A stretch of 6,314 nt of DNA from JAABYT01 sp964194585 (GTDB lineage Bacteria > Pseudomonadota > Gammaproteobacteria > HK1), in NCBI GenBank assembly GCA_964194585.1, contig CAXMNG010000101.1, positions 1 to 6,314 of the forward strand, read 5' to 3'. Shown here piece after piece: positions 6,194-6,314 of the stretch. The notes beneath the pieces are model-generated. The model ran no database searches, was not told the DNA's origin, and was given only the letters and a program-made list of their open reading frames with translations. The position numbers and the translations under genes were made by a program. How positions within the stretch are numbered: position 1 is the first letter of the stretch; each line of letters opens with the position of its first letter.

Positions 6194-6314
6194 ATGAAAG
6201 CACTGAAAATTGCCCCCCTGATCGCGGGCGCGTTGGTCCTGTGCTCCTGCGCGCAGCTGCCAAAGGACTACCACGCCGAAAAGACCACCGCCATCACCGG
6301 CACTGAAGCTACCG
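6194..6314 (+). CDS. N-terminus of a second lipoprotein (3' partial), possibly phospholipase D family
   Basis: Forty codons are visible before the window ends. The start ATG 6194 is preceded by an AAGAAGAG purine run (6179-6186) at seven bases spacing and lies 15 bases after the previous stop. MKALKIAPLIAGALVLCSC is a lipoprotein signal whose best lipobox is LCSC, with lipidated Cys19; the next residue is Ala, so outer-membrane sorting is expected. The mature start, AQLPKDYHAEKTTAITGTEA, resembles the LPKDYPR...A..DT..T openings of ClsC/YmdC-like phospholipase D family lipoproteins as I recall them. The catalytic HKD motifs would lie beyond the window, so this identity is tentative. That it is a lipoprotein is well supported. 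Confidence 0.7.
   Translation, partial: MKALKIAPLIAGALVLCSCAQLPKDYHAEKTTAITGTEAT

Noticed and set aside
1..6314. CRISPR arrays, tRNA/rRNA genes, insertion sequences, phage or defence modules
   Set aside because: Reading both strands showed no regularly spaced repeats, transposase motifs, terminal inverted repeats or tRNA-like folds.

Overview
The window is a compact, one-directional stretch of a bacterial chromosome with high GC content (about 60 percent by eye). Every supportable gene lies on the plus strand, and neighbours touch or sit within about 60 bases of each other. Two predicted outer-membrane-type lipoproteins, a ChaC-type cyclotransferase and the general sequence style suggest a proteobacterium, most likely a gammaproteobacterium. 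There is no rRNA or other marker to confirm this.

Positions 1-684 hold the tail of an unrecognised gene and then the remains of a 2-oxoglutarate/Fe(II) oxygenase gene of the TIGR02466 / 2OG-FeII_Oxy_5 type. The remnant has an early frameshift, an internal loss that removes the middle of the catalytic fold, and an in-frame TAG. Its last codons are intact, and its stop overlaps the next start as ATGA. Positions 681-1688 encode an unrecognised protein with a central two-helix membrane hairpin between charged, coiled-coil-like arms. It may be a shortened relative of YhaN-type membrane-associated coiled-coil proteins.

Positions 1709-5315 encode three better-defined proteins. The first is a ChaC-family glutathione-specific gamma-glutamylcyclotransferase. 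The second is an extended short-chain dehydrogenase/epimerase whose GTG start overlaps the chaC stop. The third is a large MscS-family mechanosensitive channel with a signal peptide and an N-terminal extracytoplasmic domain.

Positions 5321-6314 encode an endonuclease/exonuclease/phosphatase-fold lipoprotein with a full set of catalytic residues, then the first 40 codons of a second lipoprotein that runs off the window. Its N-terminus loosely resembles phospholipase D family (ClsC-like) lipoproteins.

The layout suggests one or two transcription units. No terminator or convincing promoter is visible between the genes. The second half has an envelope theme: a pressure-release channel and a surface-anchored phosphodiesterase-like enzyme. 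ChaC and the epimerase are soluble cytoplasmic enzymes with no proven link to it. I see no CRISPR array, transposase, RNA gene or defence system. The most notable features are the decayed oxygenase gene and the coiled-coil membrane protein left downstream of it.
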